From a virus: 64,000 nt of DNA. Where the stretch lies: IMG/VR virus record IMGVR_UViG_3300046008_000478, positions 1 through 64,000 of that record; one strand, given 5' to 3'. The notes below the pieces were generated by a model. That model worked only from the letters and a program-made list of their open reading frames with translations, had not been told where the DNA came from and did not search any database. This document shows positions 56,901-63,439 of this stretch, piece after piece (the stretch's first letter is position 1; each line of letters begins with the position of its first letter). The translations under genes and the position numbers were made by a program.

Positions 56901-58219
56901 CCCAGTCAGAGATTGGACTTGGGGCGCACGTCTACATGGCAGACCTGGACGGCCTGTACAACCCGCACACCACCACCAAACCTATTGCCAAGTCCGGCAA
57001 TGCGCTCGAAACGGCTGTGCTGGATGCTGGATACAAGGGATATGTAAACCCAGAGCAGGGATCCATTGTGGTGCTGGACCAGGATGTTCCAGTGAGGTAC
57101 GCTGGCATTAGCTCGCAGCACGCCATTACTCCGCGCGTGGTGCAGCGGGTGCAGCAGCGCATCATGACTCGCCTGGAGCGCTCCGAGCTGGTGCGCAAGC
57201 CGGTCGGCAACGAGATGCTGCAAATCATCGGGGCACGCGCGGCCATCGATGCCGCGGCCCCATCGTTCAAGCTGCAGTATGGGGATGCCCGGGTAAATCA
57301 GGATGAATCTGCTGCGGCAGATGGCGCCCTGGCCTCCGCCGGGTCGACCTTTCAGTTTGGCGAGGCGCGCTACAGTGCCCGCGACCTGGGCTTCTACTCT
57401 GAGCTGTCAGCCCAAATGGACAAGGCCACCATGAAGCAGGCCCCGGCCGGAGCATGGAAGTCGTTCATCGGCGCCCTGGCCCAGAAGGGTGTAAAGAAGG
57501 ATGAGGTCGAGTGGACCGGCATCAATGACTTCCTGGATCTCCAGGAGGGCAAAGTGTCCAAGGAGCAGATCCAGGAATACCTGCGCGGCAATGGCGTACA
57601 GGTGGAGGAGGTTGTGCTCGGAGATGAGCCGGCAATCAAGACAGTTGAGGCTGCCAAGAAGTATCTGCTTGAAAGATTCAAGGAAGATCCGGAAGAGCGC
57701 TATGGGTACAGTGATGATGCGGACTACATCTCAATCGCCAATGAGTGGCAGCTTGGAGACACTGGCCCCAACAGCGTATCAAAGTACCACCAGTACACCC
57801 TGCCTGGTGGCGAGAACTACCGCGAGGTGTTGCTGACGCTGCCTCGTGAAGATGATAAGACCAAGTCCGCGAAGGCTGCATTTGAAGAAGCCAAAAAGAA
57901 ATTTGATACAGATGGGTCGCAGCCCAACTACTTCAATCTGAAGATGGCAGAGATGGATCTATCAAGCGCCCAGCGTAACGTTGGGGGAGCGTACAAATCA
58001 AGCCATTGGGACCAGAAGAACGTCCTTGCCCACATCCGCCTGAATGACCGCACCGATTCGACAGGAGCTCGCGTACTTTTTGTAGAAGAAGCGCAGAGCG
58101 ATTTTCAGCAGGACTACCGCAAGTCAAAAGAAGCAGTTTCCAAGGCTGTTGAAAGTGACTTCAATGGGATAATTGAGCGCATGAAAAAGGCTGGTGTTTT
58201 GGAGGTGAATTGTGATTAA
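47984..58219 (+). CDS. Giant polyvalent injected virion protein, N-terminal part
   Basis: 3411 residues. Domains seen in order: FlgJ/lysozyme-like muramidase (about 40-175, with catalytic GLETGWGK near 69); hydrophobic, membrane-active segments (about 298-345 and 384-402); a pyrophosphatase-like polyvalent domain (about 826-950, FKVRIENPNGSTRSG, GDKVDVFIG); a zincin with HEFKH near 1131; a conserved FKEWFGDWEKA helix then an ADP-ribosyltransferase-like domain starting VVYHGTDKGGF (about 1811-2090); a DUF7178-like TIDVWAARTL stretch (about 2410); and near the end LFVEEAQSDF. Injected polyvalent proteins counter host defences and reshape host metabolism. The frame stops exactly where a GIY-YIG gene begins and continues in the gene at 58892. 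Confidence 0.8.
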   Translation: MSILDNTAIEQQLLAMGEKKSAGDAPAAPRSDSAASGPQAFVQRYADLAATTGAKLGVAPEVLLGQWGLETGWGKSIIPGTNNLGNIKGKNGPMATDNQTGSRDSYRAYKDDADFGNGFTAFIGNSERYQGALNSGADAGAYFSALKKGGYAEDPAYVQKGVSATRLASQFLGGRALPAGQVSATEAPTEAPQYHWGAQDGPTRTVATKPASFAEKAADTAISLGSGLLGGAKSLTDVFGADNSASQFLGEQSKNVDGYTSDERKAERAASQEKIKQAELYGSAWDEIKANISAFADAPIDIVVGAVGSSAPTLLSMFIPGLGQTAAARLVMGGIMGAAQGTGAGKGSIYEAVENKLLESGIDQDTAKKTAAAAQAYDGQNGGMIAANGIMGTIAGLTGVEGSLAKILGKKVAEGAAEKAAPGLIKTFAKGIAQESPIEGAQGGLERVSGNVALQNQGYDTPTFQGAAGQAAMESLASAPMGGGFALLSRNGQPAGPITPPNPLEEAAKAPGAVLSRAAIAPDDIAQRAHEIEGELKDSGGMQALRSIGAQHVAPFLEALSIAKDKRLPAAARQEALDTINLGMQWMADGKTADQPGNGSPFSTSLVTQSAPTQPGTDLATTAGGALTNPGMPQAFDPNTIDGEVTRVDNMLDGPKALPAPPGPALTNQTTQTPAPAGVSTSAPQEITNVTQAPQSKQAAQEGQEAPAAATPAVDTARTQVSAPKVSIPTGKGTAQSRKRRAQLDAMVVSGFDTVERRDDGFYLINHKSNEEMRLDGMGDAQTARVAIKFKMDADSHVAPSSPLNDKKAPSEAQIEAGNYHKPVTSINGFKVRIENPNGSTRSGTSPDGKKWSSTMAAHYGELEGTLGADGDKVDVFIGSRPDSDKIYVIDQKNKDGSFDEHKVMMGYQSLEAAKAGYLANYEKGWTGMGAVTEMGVAEFKAWVKSQEALKPVAYTDPKTTGVENDERGSDAAGAGLDTQSEGITGVSSSTGEGVRNPASTKGAGSTGSSGATQLDGNEATVARNAELLARVRSAIEGLRARYQAQLSVASTDAERKKLLHEISRLPDVNDPSGELLQGYSNVASAWERAFGQSVGAYVDGRSSADDGFQMGSDALVNLLNQQMPLQWTMAHEFKHLSEFVPSLKKLYDRIFSLIPQGARSEYLSYLHRTGQASTKSLDAATAADIAKLRQEMVADFLGQRFTDKAWLEQLAKQKPNLFGEFVRDWLSILNNAIHELISALSKGNNPKDIDRLMLGHLKQLQEMKLLAVDVATEWAERNPRMSKSTGASEILHSSRIDSINELGNLNLDAMSIDEDLDMVEFLKAQAEFDAQRPAAKVDPKRGGPVQPRADIADAEIQAHGLAAEDAYGDATWVHTHKSAVMLNTTARNLYKQGDESRIDLLQEQDGKWGTEGGIRGTWVGNDGMSTGGTTSLKMAQKFVSRFIASKDLFARKFDIAQTYSSASRANLLNAWNALNKMDGVRKYAKADKTAMSMKDIATQLGVTKFYDVSTFTERQSPTESFLMVEFTNKETSETQEANLTIEKDGDQRFATAHTGALNRNGLGGAFYQMAVEYAARNRLVIRPDDSLSGVNTYRRTEQMLASAMRSGKSNIMVPHSVQRVYGFQNDAKTQDEHDDNVVRLLLAGLRNARELAPEMGLLNYHPETDTFTLKNGKDATGIVDRMLANEDARAFGLGRSTLARAVLTEMALLGQLDVKSIQSIGTPLLYSAREDAELEYKLVEDQYKGTPQWMKAPDGSQTQLTQRQWVQVRTPQFKEWFGDWEKAHATGGVWATKEDVSKVVGSDGEPLVVYHGTDKGGFMAFNQPGGTKRGDLGVFTTSNEGMARSYVRKGRPQDMTPPVGLGDLEEIGYAFEQGFRIDGDFYDSEEEARDAAQEGDVIAPAVRAMDIDGYFIDGPRETGHFFATMDDAVEEALGLYDGATGISTIYAAFANIRHPNETNFEGALWGGERPEQYVVSIDGDLQSRADGKQYFTREEAEAFAKEHPNPLYQDDDGSDYIEPAQDHYQTTDDAVREGLKHGHDGTIIREVIDDGGGIGYDDMPSDVFVANKPEQLKSADWNTGEFGSSDDLRYSERLIEASSAQHQMEIEREEREIAATTRLSAAEQSSIAIEAELIGIPKSKLELEVRRIKAQFPASAGWAPMEFDKINKAEYAKRGVLIMRTVEFKKQPYDFHLGRDGKDDTSTHNKRVTSVAKGISDEIIGLSNKAKQGDKNAQITMDQIGWYSKVAAMLHHQFGGFADFLAQLMGPTSANTPVEGNVKYAMSALKSAMSGKWDGLIADTIRWNEGVMQAAAGLDAVIDANRAKPKAERLTGKALAQTVEFKDAMAVVAAAAPYQGEVPQQDSGAKFGMATQGVVEILAGIWSDFQRGDAPKTKNYYQNLIGRQFTGATIDVWAARTLRRMAGLLRLPTSAEKGVAGNIGAKLTPGAEFGFGQEAFVKAAENLRNSGIEEFANTTPADVQAMIWFSEKESWARSNWTTKIGEGGSAEAEFNLQGNADRDGLEDARRMARKGLPHTGSTKPNKTEEGAQQASINAGVGQFPSARETPQYKERLAKIIAKAVRARNEARVQFESMRGAADRWIAGVTPATDFTPTDATMAEVGAELESKVAMGEDAHKVLAFKALPTMGRYGYDERSIDFEGVTRQGYNGVDMLKPLLELAKDKAQDGLLFGRVLRADEDIDYLRHRPGLELYLAKGTTMEKAQPLLDKLTELGFQQFTFVVDPVRTPGALSGKMGDVVGLRYIFTPEFALREPNPEYGGDQTWAPGALTDDQIRGRMLAKADELHGLSDDLQMIAGVSSVERRHYEANVYFWGDYDNAIARLGARAGNSDSEKSWSGQPLRSGLEGADRRREMDSGSEDAKSFAARRDVLRGDSEPAFSRRDEGYSGRDGADGSVSIKGAVHYGRQAGLSVLSGSSSGTGIKGAEQDRLSAPGVDPRIKRRVYFYIPTSVGIPQSEIGLGAHVYMADLDGLYNPHTTTKPIAKSGNALETAVLDAGYKGYVNPEQGSIVVLDQDVPVRYAGISSQHAITPRVVQRVQQRIMTRLERSELVRKPVGNEMLQIIGARAAIDAAAPSFKLQYGDARVNQDESAAADGALASAGSTFQFGEARYSARDLGFYSELSAQMDKATMKQAPAGAWKSFIGALAQKGVKKDEVEWTGINDFLDLQEGKVSKEQIQEYLRGNGVQVEEVVLGDEPAIKTVEAAKKYLLERFKEDPEERYGYSDDADYISIANEWQLGDTGPNSVSKYHQYTLPGGENYREVLLTLPREDDKTKSAKAAFEEAKKKFDTDGSQPNYFNLKMAEMDLSSAQRNVGGAYKSSHWDQKNVLAHIRLNDRTDSTGARVLFVEEAQSDFQQDYRKSKEAVSKAVESDFNGIIERMKKAGVLEVNCD

Positions 58220-58892
58220 AAAGTTCTTTGTCTACCAGCACAAAACAGCAGACACCTTGACGGTTTTCTATATTGGGAAAGGGTCGCTAAAAAAAGGTGG
58301 CTTTGATAGGGCGTATGTTTCAAAGAAGCGCAGTAAATTCTGGCAGGCCATTGTTGCAAAGCATGGTCTTGTTGTTGAAATTCTTGATTCATTCGACACA
58401 GAGCAAGAGGCTTTTGAATCAGAGCGCCAGTTAATCTCCTTGCACAAGCGCCGATCTGACGGAGGGACATTGTGCAATATGACTCTCGGCGGAGATGGTC
58501 ACTTGGGATTAACAGCATCGCCAGAAGCAAGGGCCAAACTTAGCGCCGCATTGTCTGGCGAGAAGCATCCGAACTGGGGCAAGAAACTATCAGCAGAAAC
58601 GTGCCGCAGAAAGTCCGAGTCGCTAAAGGCCAGTCCCCACAATCTCAAGGGAAAGAAGTTGCCTGATTGGTGGAAGTCTCGTATTGCTGCAACGAAGGTT
58701 GGCGAACTCAATCCTATGTATGGCAAGACCGGGTCTGCGAATCCAAACAGTCGCAAGGTGCGCGATGCTGGAACTGGCCGCATTTATGACAGTGTTCTTA
58801 TTGCAGCTGATGCCAATGGCTACAAAATGAAAACACTTTACAACTGGCTATCAGGTCACCGACCAAACCCAACCTCACTGGAGTTCGCATAA
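58212..58892 (+). CDS. GIY-YIG homing-type endonuclease inserted in the polyvalent gene
   Basis: 226 residues. FFVYQHKTADTLTVFYIGKG is the GIY-YIG opening, AIVAKHGLVVEILDSFDTEQEAFESERQLISLHKR the catalytic region with Arg and Glu, and the C-terminus has repeated NUMOD-like units (SPEARAKLSAALSGEKHPNWGKKLS, SRKVRDAGTGRIYDSVLIAADANGYKMKTLYNWLSGHR). It overlaps the giant gene by 8 nt and the next by 1 nt. More AT-rich than the flanks. It lies exactly between two parts of a polyvalent domain. Confidence 0.88.
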   Translation: MIKKFFVYQHKTADTLTVFYIGKGSLKKGGFDRAYVSKKRSKFWQAIVAKHGLVVEILDSFDTEQEAFESERQLISLHKRRSDGGTLCNMTLGGDGHLGLTASPEARAKLSAALSGEKHPNWGKKLSAETCRRKSESLKASPHNLKGKKLPDWWKSRIAATKVGELNPMYGKTGSANPNSRKVRDAGTGRIYDSVLIAADANGYKMKTLYNWLSGHRPNPTSLEFA

Positions 58893-59947
58893 TGGCCTGC
58901 CAATACACCTACAAAGGAAGCACCTATGAAGCGTGGGAGTTTGAGGACGTCTTAAAGGCAATGTCACCATCTGAGGCCTCCGCCTTCATTCCTGGAGTGA
59001 AGTCAGTTCCAGATGCTCCATTCACCCAGAACACGCAAGGCTGGCTGAACCTGGCACTCAAGCGCGTCATGAAGCTGGCGGTGGATGGAGGCTACGACAA
59101 GGTGGCATTCGTGAATGGCGAGCAGTCTGCGGATCGGTACAGCCTATCTAAGTCCGTCGCAAAAGTTGATTGGTACAAAGCGCAAAGCGAGTACGGCACA
59201 AGGATTGTCGAGATCGAAACCACGGCGGATGATACGGCCATGCTGTATGTTGATGATGCCGGATTGATTGTTAGGGTTGGCTCGCGTACCGCCGCCTTGA
59301 AGCAGCTTCAGGGTCGCCAGCTAGACGAGGCGCTCGGAAAGGACTTTGCTAACAAGGTCTTGTCAGAAGACGATGGCAGCTCCAGCGGGGATGGACTGAA
59401 CATCGGCGGCGAAGGCATGAAGACCTTCTACAACTCCATCGTGCCCAATGCCGCCAAGGCCTTACTGAAGAAGCTGGGTGGCGGGCAGATGGAGTTCGTC
59501 AAAGGCATGACGGCCGACAAGCAAGGCTGGCACATCACCGACCCATCCAACACCACCACCGGTAAGTGGATGCTCAAGAGCAGCGACTACAACTCAAAAG
59601 GTTTGCACTTTGACACTGAAGCCGCGGCCAAGGAGGCGCTTGCAGAAAAGCAAGTGAAGCTCAGTCAGCCAGGATTCACCATCACCGACGCCATGCGCGA
59701 GAAGGTGGGCAACGGAATGCCACTGTTCAGCATGCGTGACACCCAGGCGCTGGATGCGGAGCAAGCCCACCAGGACGACGCTCCGGCTACTCCAAAGGCC
59801 AGGAAGTACGCCGGCGCCAAGGTGGACATCCAGGTGAAAATTGAGGACACGGGCGAGGTGGCAACCCTTAGAATGGATGTACACCAAACGATTGACGACT
59901 TTGATAGCCGTCAAGCAAACATGCAGACGCTGCTGGATTGCCTGTAA
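58892..59947 (+). CDS. Polyvalent protein, C-terminal part split off by the GIY-YIG insertion
   Basis: 351 residues. After a short lead (MACQYTYKGSTYEAWEFEDV) comes SVPDAPFTQNTQGWLNLALKRVMKLAVDGGYDKVAFVNGEQSADRYSLSKSV and GGEGMKTFYNSIVPNAAKALLKKLG. In intact polyvalent proteins this follows the FVEE.QSD motif that ends the upstream gene. The tail has FTITDAMREKVGNGMPLFSM, a common end of such proteins. It may still bind the N-terminal part, or be inactive; this is not visible here. Confidence 0.75.
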   Translation: MACQYTYKGSTYEAWEFEDVLKAMSPSEASAFIPGVKSVPDAPFTQNTQGWLNLALKRVMKLAVDGGYDKVAFVNGEQSADRYSLSKSVAKVDWYKAQSEYGTRIVEIETTADDTAMLYVDDAGLIVRVGSRTAALKQLQGRQLDEALGKDFANKVLSEDDGSSSGDGLNIGGEGMKTFYNSIVPNAAKALLKKLGGGQMEFVKGMTADKQGWHITDPSNTTTGKWMLKSSDYNSKGLHFDTEAAAKEALAEKQVKLSQPGFTITDAMREKVGNGMPLFSMRDTQALDAEQAHQDDAPATPKARKYAGAKVDIQVKIEDTGEVATLRMDVHQTIDDFDSRQANMQTLLDCL

Positions 59948-60396
59948 TGAAAATTGTCAAGTCGACCGAAGACCTCAAGCGCATGGCCCTCGCCCGGGGT
60001 GCTAGCGCCAGCTTCGGCGGTGCAAAGTTCAACAGCACCGAGGACCGGGTGAGCTCCAGGCCCATCAAGCCTGAGCCCAAACCAGAGCCTGCCCCAGAGC
60101 CACCCAAGGAAAAGCCGCCAGAGCCACGCATTGAGCAACCCAAGGCAGTTGACCTGGCGCCCATCGTTCAGGCTGCTGTGGATGCTATGGCGGCCAGCGT
60201 GAGCGACATTGCCAAGGACAACGCCCGGGTGATGCAGGAAGTCATGAAGGCGGTGGAGCGAATAACTGCAGCGCCTCCCGCAGCCACGACCATCACCTCT
60301 ACCGTGCCAGAGATGACGGCCAAAGCCTGGCAGCTCAAAGTGAATCGCGATACCCGCGGGTTCATGGACACAGTCGATATCAAACAAATCGGATAA
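59947..60396 (+). CDS. Hypothetical virion-region protein
   Basis: 149 residues from MKIVKSTEDLKRMALARG (59947), TAATG-coupled to the previous gene. Pro/Glu/Lys-rich middle (PEPKPEPAPEPPKEKPPEPR), a coiled coil (VQAAVDAMAASVSDIAKDNARVMQEVMKAVERI) and a short WQLKVNRDTRGFMDTVDI tail. Likely a tail-associated protein. Confidence 0.5.
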   Translation: MKIVKSTEDLKRMALARGASASFGGAKFNSTEDRVSSRPIKPEPKPEPAPEPPKEKPPEPRIEQPKAVDLAPIVQAAVDAMAASVSDIAKDNARVMQEVMKAVERITAAPPAATTITSTVPEMTAKAWQLKVNRDTRGFMDTVDIKQIG

Positions 60397-60405
60397 GGAG
60401 CAACC

Positions 60406-60615
60406 ATGCAAACAGTTTCCGGGTCACTGACCCTACTCAACGCCCACACGGACGCACCACAGGTTTACTGGAATGGAGCCAAGGTCGAAGGCATCACCGC
60501 CATCGCCATTGCAAACGGCGGGGGAATGCATCGTGTTGTACTGACCCTGCCCGAAGACCCAATCCTTGCTGAGATGCAAGCGGCTGGTATCACCATCAAA
60601 CGGAGTGCAGTATGA
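60406..60615 (+). CDS. Small tail-region protein
   Basis: 69 residues: MQTVSGSLTLLNAHTDAPQV, then GITAIAIANGGGMHRVVLTLPEDPILAEMQAAGITIKR. Beta-rich. Overlaps the next by ATGA. Function unknown. Confidence 0.55.
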   Translation: MQTVSGSLTLLNAHTDAPQVYWNGAKVEGITAIAIANGGGMHRVVLTLPEDPILAEMQAAGITIKRSAV

Positions 60616-60842
60616 GCGGCGAATTCCTTTTCATCCTGCCTACGGGCTGGGAGCAGATTGTTCCTGCGGACGTTGACATGATTGAAGGCGGCTTGTCTAC
60701 CTGTCGCGCTCACATCAGCGGCGGTCAGATGGGTGACTTGACCGCCTTGTTCATTGCCAGTGGACGCTTCACGGCCCCTACCTACATTGACGAGGCCAAG
60801 CTGCTGAATGACGATATTCTGGTTGTGCATACGGTGACGTAA
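60612..60842 (+). CDS. Small tail-region protein
   Basis: 76 residues: FILPTGWEQIVPADVDMIEGGLSTCRAHISGGQMGDLTALFIASGRFTAPTYIDEAKLLND. Low-charge beta protein preceding the large spike. The pair at 60406 and 60612 may form an adaptor for the spike; unproven. Confidence 0.55.
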   Translation: MSGEFLFILPTGWEQIVPADVDMIEGGLSTCRAHISGGQMGDLTALFIASGRFTAPTYIDEAKLLNDDILVVHTVT

Positions 60843-60845
60843 TCA

Positions 60846-63431
60846 GTGACTGCCTACACGATCAGCAACGGGGGGCTCAATTACTTTGATGCCCAAACTG
60901 CCCCAAGCCTTAACGCGACATTAGACACCTACACAATTTCTGCGGGTAGTACCCTTGTTTGTCGCACCGATACCTACGCCTGCGCCAATCACTCGATAGC
61001 GGGTGGTTCGCTGGACACGGTGACATTCACCGGGCAGGGTGGCGAACTTCGCTTTGACCCCACCTATGTGCGCGAGATTGACTACACAGGCGGTAGCGGT
61101 AACTCGCCCGCCTACGGTGCGGCAGTCAGCCAAGGCGGTGTAAGCGGTGTGTTCTTGGGGTGCTGGGCCAACTGGCAGAGCGACCCCGCTGTGGCTGGTG
61201 TAGCCATTCCAGCTACCGGAAAAATGAAGATTGGCGGAGTGACTGGCGGGGCTTTTGCTGCCGGTGCGCTGACGGGCATCGCCGCAACTTGCTCCGGTGC
61301 AGACAAGCAATCGTGGATCGAAATCAAAGGCCCCGACACAGCCACCATCACAGTGCCGCGTATCGGCAAGGTCACCAGTGTTGAGGCGTGGTACGAGCTT
61401 GGCACCACCACTGGTGTGCGCGGTCAGATCATCCCTTGCCCCACCACCGTCACGGTTGCAGGCGTTTGGCCGGGTGTGTGGATTGAGACTGCGGCAGGCT
61501 CTGGGGTCTATGACCGCTATGCCGGTGTGGGTTCGCAGGCTGCTTTGGCGACTACCCGCACCACGGCTGAAATGAAGATCATTTGGCAGACCACCGCAGG
61601 CATTCGTATTGGCAACGATGGCACTAACGGTGTCGGCTACCTGCCTGTCACGGGCTGCAAGGTGCGCATTCCAGCCACTATCCTGACCAACTGCACCCGC
61701 GTGGTGGGTGGATCAGGGCCAAGGGTGCTACCCAATGCCACGATTGCCACACGGCAGGAGCTGGTGACTACCGGAGCGGGTTACTTTGATCTGCGCAATC
61801 TGGTGTGCCAGTGGTACATGAACTTCAGCCAACCGTTCTATGTCAAGTATTTGAACTGCGCGGTATCGGATTCGATGATCTTGTCGGAGGTGGCATCACC
61901 GCTGGATGTGGACAACTGCATCGTGGGTGTGACTCAGGCACAGAGCAACTTCGCCCTGAATGTGGCTTCATGCTTCGCTGGCGGGGCTATCAAGAACAGC
62001 CTGTTTGGTCGGTTTGCAATGGCGGCATCGGGCAACTACGTGGCTTCGTTGGCCTACATCACTGGTGTGGCTTTCAGCAGCAACACACTGTTGTCTGCTA
62101 CCTTGCGCGGCAATGCCAGCACGGGTGTAATTAACTCAACCCAGTTGGTGAACTGCACGTTTACCAACGAGACTTGGATTGGTGGACGCGGTTACTTCGT
62201 TGGCCCGCAGCGTTGTACCTTCAACAACACGACATACTACGACCACACGATAACCACCACGACAACGGCGACCAACCCAATGTACGCGCTGGACTTCGCC
62301 ATCGGAGGCTCTGGTAATGTGGTGAACGGTTTTGCAATGCCGCAACCCAACTTCGGCCCATACAGCGGCTTGGTGTCAGTCAATGCTTGCTACACCACGC
62401 TGATCAAGAACATCGGCACGGACTACGACACGCCGCTGGTGATGAATGCTGCGGTGACAGGCGTAGGTGTAAACGGTGTTGGTAACAATGACGGCATCAC
62501 GATCAAACGGATGTACCTGAGCAACACCCGGTCAGGGCCGTATGCGTTCGTCAACTCGGACACCAATGTGCTGATTGAGAACATTTCAGGCGATGCGGCT
62601 GACACTTCAGTGGTGGCTGGATTGAACGTGCTGGTGAAGAATGCACAGCTCACCGGAGCAACAACGGGTCAAGTGTCGGTCTATGGGTCACACTGGCTGA
62701 CACGCTACACCAGCGCCACGGCTGGTTTCACGGAGATTCTGTGCAATGAGCCAACCAGCTCCAGTGCAGCGCAGTGCTTTGCATCCGGTGGATTGCCACA
62801 GTTCAACTCCAGCGGATCGGTGCTGCTGACCAAGGTGGGCGACTCGGTGACTTGGGAAATGCCGTTCTTCGCAGTGGGCTACACCGCGTTCACCAACGGC
62901 GCACCCACTATTACCGGCACGAACGTGACCTTTGGCACACGATGGGGAAATCACGACATTGAATTCCAAGTGGACACCGGCACAGGCTACGGTGGCACAT
63001 GGCTGAACCTGACTGCTGCCAACCTGATTACCAAGACGTTCACCAGTACGGCAGGTTTCAAGCTCAAGGTGCGAGCCACTTGTGCGATTGCTGCGGCCAC
63101 CAACGTCATTACGAATATGCGCGTAGCCATGACCACCACGGCCAGTGCCCGCAAGGGGACGCTGTACCCGCTGTCGGTCAACACCATCACGTTCACAGGC
63201 TTACCCACTGGCACGGATGCAGTGGTGCTGACTGCTGGGACTTCTACGGTGCTGGCAAGTGTGGATGCAGGAGTAGGCACCACGTTCAGCTACCAGTACG
63301 AGGGAACACCAACCGTGGATGTTGGCTTTATTCAACCCGGCTATGTACCTCTGTACATCCGGGGACTTGCACTCACCAGTGTGGATTCGTCCATCCCTGT
63401 ATCGCTTTCAATTGACAGAAATTACGTCTAG
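60846..63431 (+). CDS. Large tail spike (beta-helix type), GTG start
   Basis: 861 residues from GTG at 60846, just after the stop of the previous gene. Many short Thr/Val/Gly/Asn-rich turns such as YFDLRNLVCQWYMNFSQPFYVKYLNC, NTLLSATLRGNASTG and LIENISGDAADTS suggest a parallel beta-helix like pectate-lyase-fold spikes, followed by a beta-sandwich C-terminus (about 720-861). Would bind or cut host surface sugars. Catalytic residues not identified. Confidence 0.6.
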   Translation: MTAYTISNGGLNYFDAQTAPSLNATLDTYTISAGSTLVCRTDTYACANHSIAGGSLDTVTFTGQGGELRFDPTYVREIDYTGGSGNSPAYGAAVSQGGVSGVFLGCWANWQSDPAVAGVAIPATGKMKIGGVTGGAFAAGALTGIAATCSGADKQSWIEIKGPDTATITVPRIGKVTSVEAWYELGTTTGVRGQIIPCPTTVTVAGVWPGVWIETAAGSGVYDRYAGVGSQAALATTRTTAEMKIIWQTTAGIRIGNDGTNGVGYLPVTGCKVRIPATILTNCTRVVGGSGPRVLPNATIATRQELVTTGAGYFDLRNLVCQWYMNFSQPFYVKYLNCAVSDSMILSEVASPLDVDNCIVGVTQAQSNFALNVASCFAGGAIKNSLFGRFAMAASGNYVASLAYITGVAFSSNTLLSATLRGNASTGVINSTQLVNCTFTNETWIGGRGYFVGPQRCTFNNTTYYDHTITTTTTATNPMYALDFAIGGSGNVVNGFAMPQPNFGPYSGLVSVNACYTTLIKNIGTDYDTPLVMNAAVTGVGVNGVGNNDGITIKRMYLSNTRSGPYAFVNSDTNVLIENISGDAADTSVVAGLNVLVKNAQLTGATTGQVSVYGSHWLTRYTSATAGFTEILCNEPTSSSAAQCFASGGLPQFNSSGSVLLTKVGDSVTWEMPFFAVGYTAFTNGAPTITGTNVTFGTRWGNHDIEFQVDTGTGYGGTWLNLTAANLITKTFTSTAGFKLKVRATCAIAAATNVITNMRVAMTTTASARKGTLYPLSVNTITFTGLPTGTDAVVLTAGTSTVLASVDAGVGTTFSYQYEGTPTVDVGFIQPGYVPLYIRGLALTSVDSSIPVSLSIDRNYV

Positions 63432-63439
63432 GAATCATC

